Source of the DNA: Rheinheimera sp.
Lineage (GTDB): Bacteria; Pseudomonadota; Gammaproteobacteria; Enterobacterales; Alteromonadaceae
Assembly (NCBI RefSeq): GCF_020217005.1
Contig: NZ_JAIWOI010000268.1
Coordinates: forward strand, 1-10,000
Direction of reading: 5' to 3'
Length of the DNA stretch: 10,000 bases
The translations under genes and the position numbers were made by a program. Positions 8,120 to 10,000 of this stretch are shown here, one piece after another. Within the stretch, counting starts at the first letter, position 1. The number at the start of each line of letters is the position of its first letter. The notes under the pieces were generated by a model, which saw nothing but the letters and a program-made list of their open reading frames with translations, was not told where the DNA came from and searched no databases.

Positions 8120-9061
8120 TTAATTCATGACAACCTGGTTACGTCCGGCCGCTTTTGCCTGATATAAGGCTTCATCCGCCGCCTGGATAAGGTTAAAGGC
8201 TGTAGTGCCATGCTCAGGGTAGACAGCTATGCCAGCTGAGACAGTGATACTAATGGCCTGATGTTTGGCAAAAACCTCGGCCTGCTCAACATGAACCCGC
8301 CAGTTTTCAGCCAAATGTCTGGCTTGTACCGAGCTGGTGTTGGGTAAAACAACCAGGAACTCTTCGCCACCATAGCGGAACAAAATATCGGTTCTTCTGC
8401 TTTGGCGAAGTAAATGTTTAGCTACCAACTCAATGACTTTATCACCTGTTTGATGGCCATACTGGTCATTCAATTGCTTAAAATGATCCAAATCGAGCAT
8501 TACTACGGCCAAAGGCTTTTGGTTACGTCTGGCTAAAGCTAATTCCCGCTCCATAAATTCATTCAAAAAACGGCGATTGTATAAATTGGTCAATGGGTCG
8601 CGGATGGATTGCTCCTTGATGCGATTCTTCAGACGTTCAATAGTAAAAAGTCGTTGTTCAAGGACTTCGTTCTGACTTTTCAGTAACTGCAAGGCTTGCT
8701 CCTGTTCGGTAACATCTTGCATCACCAGTAGGTAATTTGCCGAACAGTGATCAATGACCGGGTCCATAAACAATCTGTAGTGGCGTCGATCTCCTTCGTC
8801 GGTATGATGACACCAATCAGATGTTGTTTTACCTTTACTTAGTAAGTGGAATTTGTGGACAAAATCTTTCGGTAACTTATTAAAGCCCTGTGTACGGCTA
8901 GTAGGTTTTAAACAAAACAACTGCTGAAAAGCCTTGTTGCTTCTCAGGAGTTTTGCCTTGTTATTGGTCTGAATGCGCAGCATCGCAAGCGGCATAGACA
9001 AAGAATCAAATAACTCTGTCCAGCCGGGTTCCATATTTATCGCTGAAGGTCCTTTTAACAC
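8120..9061 (-). CDS. PAS-like / GGDEF diguanylate cyclase
   Basis: Predicted to make the second messenger cyclic di-GMP from two GTP. The C-terminal GGDEF domain (about 150-313) has DPLTNLYNRR at 155-164, the metal-binding LDLDHFKQLND (D190) and the active-site GGEEF at 231-235. It also has the product-inhibition I-site RRTD (R222, D225), five residues before GGEEF. It should therefore be active and feedback-inhibited. Residues about 14-118 look like a PAS-type sensor (the final strand ends in YLLVMQDVTEQEQ) but are too divergent for me to name a ligand. A helical linker at about 118-150, probably a coiled coil, joins them. There are no membrane segments, so the protein is cytoplasmic. The start is uncertain: GTG at 9061 has GGAGAG 11 bases upstream. 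ATG at 9034 would give 304 residues but has AAGGA 15 bases away. It stands alone, convergent with htpX. Confidence 0.93.
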   Translation of the reverse strand: MLKGPSAINMEPGWTELFDSLSMPLAMLRIQTNNKAKLLRSNKAFQQLFCLKPTSRTQGFNKLPKDFVHKFHLLSKGKTTSDWCHHTDEGDRRHYRLFMDPVIDHCSANYLLVMQDVTEQEQALQLLKSQNEVLEQRLFTIERLKNRIKEQSIRDPLTNLYNRRFLNEFMERELALARRNQKPLAVVMLDLDHFKQLNDQYGHQTGDKVIELVAKHLLRQSRRTDILFRYGGEEFLVVLPNTSSVQARHLAENWRVHVEQAEVFAKHQAISITVSAGIAVYPEHGTTAFNLIQAADEALYQAKAAGRNQVVMN

Positions 9062-9090
9062 GATATCTGAAGCTCTCCATAGTTTGACTG

Positions 9091-9096
9091 ACTATA
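9091..9096 (-). promoter_or_regulatory. Possible -10 element for the cyclase gene
   Basis: On the minus strand TATAGT, a 5-of-6 match to the -10 consensus, lies about 30 bp before the GTG start. No good -35 sits at 16-18 bp, so this is only a weak candidate and would probably need an activator. Confidence 0.25.
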
Positions 9097-9171
9097 GGAA
9101 ACATCTGGTTAAAAATACAGTTGAGCTCAATAAAAATCTGCAATTTTTAGCAGGGGCGGCTGGAATCTGAT

Positions 9172-9205
9172 ATTGACAGATACATTTGCTGGAAAATTTG
9201 TCAAT
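9172..9205. repeat. 10-bp dyad in the cyclase / TIGR02647 divergent gap
   Basis: ATTGACAGAT (9172-9181) and ATTTGTCAAT (9196-9205) are inverted copies with one mismatch, separated by 14 bp. Each arm contains TTGACA pointing inward on its own strand. Possible readings are a regulator's operator or overlapping -35 elements. I do not recognise the motif. The same gap also holds a perfect palindrome, TTGAGCTCAA (9121-9130), and an AT-only inverted repeat, TAAAAAT / ATTTTTA (9131-9149). Confidence 0.5.
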
Positions 9206-9250
9206 TAGGGTCTAGTTTCAAGAAAAACAAAGACAAAGGAAAAAGACGAG

Positions 9251-9484
9251 ATGCCGGTAAACTCACAACTGAACGACGAAATTCGTATTCTGACCTTGTT
9301 CAATCTGGATACTTCATTGGAGGGAATTAAAGCTCATAAATCAGCAGATCCAAGCGCAAAAGAAGCAATTGAACGACTATACAAGAAAGGTCTGCTGACT
9401 CAGGCCGATGGTGGTTATTTGACTGATTTGGGTCGCAATTGCGCGGAACATCTGCAGAATGCATTACGGATACTGAGCTCCTGA
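9251..9484 (+). CDS. TIGR02647 family small conserved protein
   Basis: A 77-residue soluble protein of unknown function. Its sequence closely follows what I recall of the TIGR02647 family of gammaproteobacterial hypothetical proteins. The shared features are an N-terminal LNDEIRILTLFNLDTSLEGIKAH, then ADPSAKEAIERLYKKGLLT around 32-50, then GGYLTDLGRNCAEH at 54-67. The pattern of helix, KGLLT and GGYLTDLG resembles the recognition helix and wing of a small winged-helix protein, but DNA binding is only a guess. There is no signal peptide or membrane segment. The ATG is supported by AAGGA at 9236-9240, spaced slightly long at 10 bases. The gene diverges from the cyclase gene, and its last 21 bases overlap the end of the convergent transglutaminase-like gene, with no terminator between them. 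Confidence 0.85.
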   Translation: MPVNSQLNDEIRILTLFNLDTSLEGIKAHKSADPSAKEAIERLYKKGLLTQADGGYLTDLGRNCAEHLQNALRILSS

Positions 9485-10000
9485 TCTGATTGTTGTTGCA
9501 GATAATTGACGGAGCAGACTGTAGCAATGCTGCAACTGCTCCTGTTGTTCCGCAAATTCAAAGTGCTGATATGCATTGAGTAATTGCCTTATTTTTTCTT
9601 GGTTTTCCGGGTAGGACTGCATTAAACCCGTGAGATAAGATTCGATACTCTGATACTCAGCTTTTTCTCCGTAGGGCTTGAGTACCTTAACAATCAACTG
9701 CCTAAGCCGCTGGTTTTGATTTGTTACTTTGCGCTGCAACATCAAATAGCCCCCGAGGCTTAGCAGCAAGAGGCTAAGTAATATAACAGTTGCCCACACC
9801 CAGGGCAGAGATTGCAGACTTTGCCAGAGGTAAAGCTGTTCGGTTTGATCAAAACTTAACACCCATACTGACCAATAATAGTCGAGCCATTCCAATTGGC
9901 CAAACCAACTGCCTAGCAAACCCCGCTCAAACAAATCGTCCAACAATTGTCGCTCTGTAATAGGTAGTGCATCTGACAGACCCTGGGTTAAACGTAATGG
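9464..10000 (-). CDS. TgpA-like transglutaminase membrane protein, C-terminal part (runs off right edge)
   Basis: The reading frame is open to position 10000, so 178 C-terminal residues are visible and the start lies outside. A TTG at 9946 is an internal leucine, not a start. The visible part begins PLRLTQGLSDALP. WSVWVLSFDQTEQ at visible residues 43-55 recalls the WxxWVLxYD segment found after the transglutaminase core in DUF3488/TgpA proteins. One strong transmembrane helix follows (about 66-88), then a helical cytoplasmic tail resembling DUF4129, with LRQLIVKVLKPYGEKAEYQSIESYL. In Pseudomonas, TgpA is an inner-membrane protein with a periplasmic transglutaminase domain, often encoded beside MoxR-type ATPase and DUF58 genes. 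The catalytic Cys-His-Asp would lie beyond the edge and cannot be checked. The assignment depends on the C-terminal pattern and is moderate. Confidence 0.75.
   Translation of the reverse strand, partial: PLRLTQGLSDALPITERQLLDDLFERGLLGSWFGQLEWLDYYWSVWVLSFDQTEQLYLWQSLQSLPWVWATVILLSLLLLSLGGYLMLQRKVTNQNQRLRQLIVKVLKPYGEKAEYQSIESYLTGLMQSYPENQEKIRQLLNAYQHFEFAEQQEQLQHCYSLLRQLSATTIRSGAQYP

Overview
The window reads as ordinary chromosomal DNA from a gammaproteobacterium. The cysteine spacing and active-site numbering of the biotin enzymes nearly match E. coli, and the base composition is moderate. The mix of genes (asnS, a bioA / bioBFCD divergon, htpX, a TIGR02647-type small protein and a TgpA-like transglutaminase) fits Alteromonadales / Rheinheimera-like bacteria. 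That genus-level guess rests on overall similarity as I remember it, not on a search.

Layout. Positions 1-106 hold a strong hairpin terminator (72-95) serving asnS (minus, 107-1507). A 101-bp divergent gap follows, then a small uncharacterised three-helix membrane protein (plus, 1609-1983). Its stop codon overlaps that of the convergent bioA gene (minus, 1980-3287) in a TTAA. The bioA-bioB gap (3288-3406) carries a candidate BirA operator and a good sigma-70 promoter for the rightward operon bioB-bioF-bioC-bioD (3407-7079). htpX (7199-8065) follows in the same direction with its own promoter and ends at a UUCG-loop terminator (8083-8106). That terminator is shared with a convergent diguanylate cyclase gene (minus, 8120-9061). 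A 189-bp divergent gap containing a 10-bp dyad separates the cyclase from a small conserved gene (plus, 9251-9484). The 3' end of that gene overlaps by 21 bp the end of a TgpA-like transglutaminase gene that enters from the right edge (minus, 9464 to beyond 10000).

How the genes work together. BioC primes the pathway by methylating malonyl-ACP so that fatty-acid synthesis can build pimeloyl-ACP. BioF, BioA, BioD and BioB then convert pimeloyl-ACP to KAPA, DAPA, dethiobiotin and biotin. BioH, which would demethylate pimeloyl-ACP methyl ester, is not in the window. The other genes (asparaginyl-tRNA synthetase, membrane protease HtpX, the c-di-GMP cyclase and the transglutaminase-like protein) are housekeeping or signalling neighbours with no obvious link to biotin.

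No gene-free stretch exceeds 300 bases. I saw no tRNA or rRNA, CRISPR array, insertion sequence, phage gene or sign of recent transfer, and no clearly novel system. The less-explained items are the small membrane protein, the dyad between the cyclase and TIGR02647 genes, and the tightly packed convergent gene ends.
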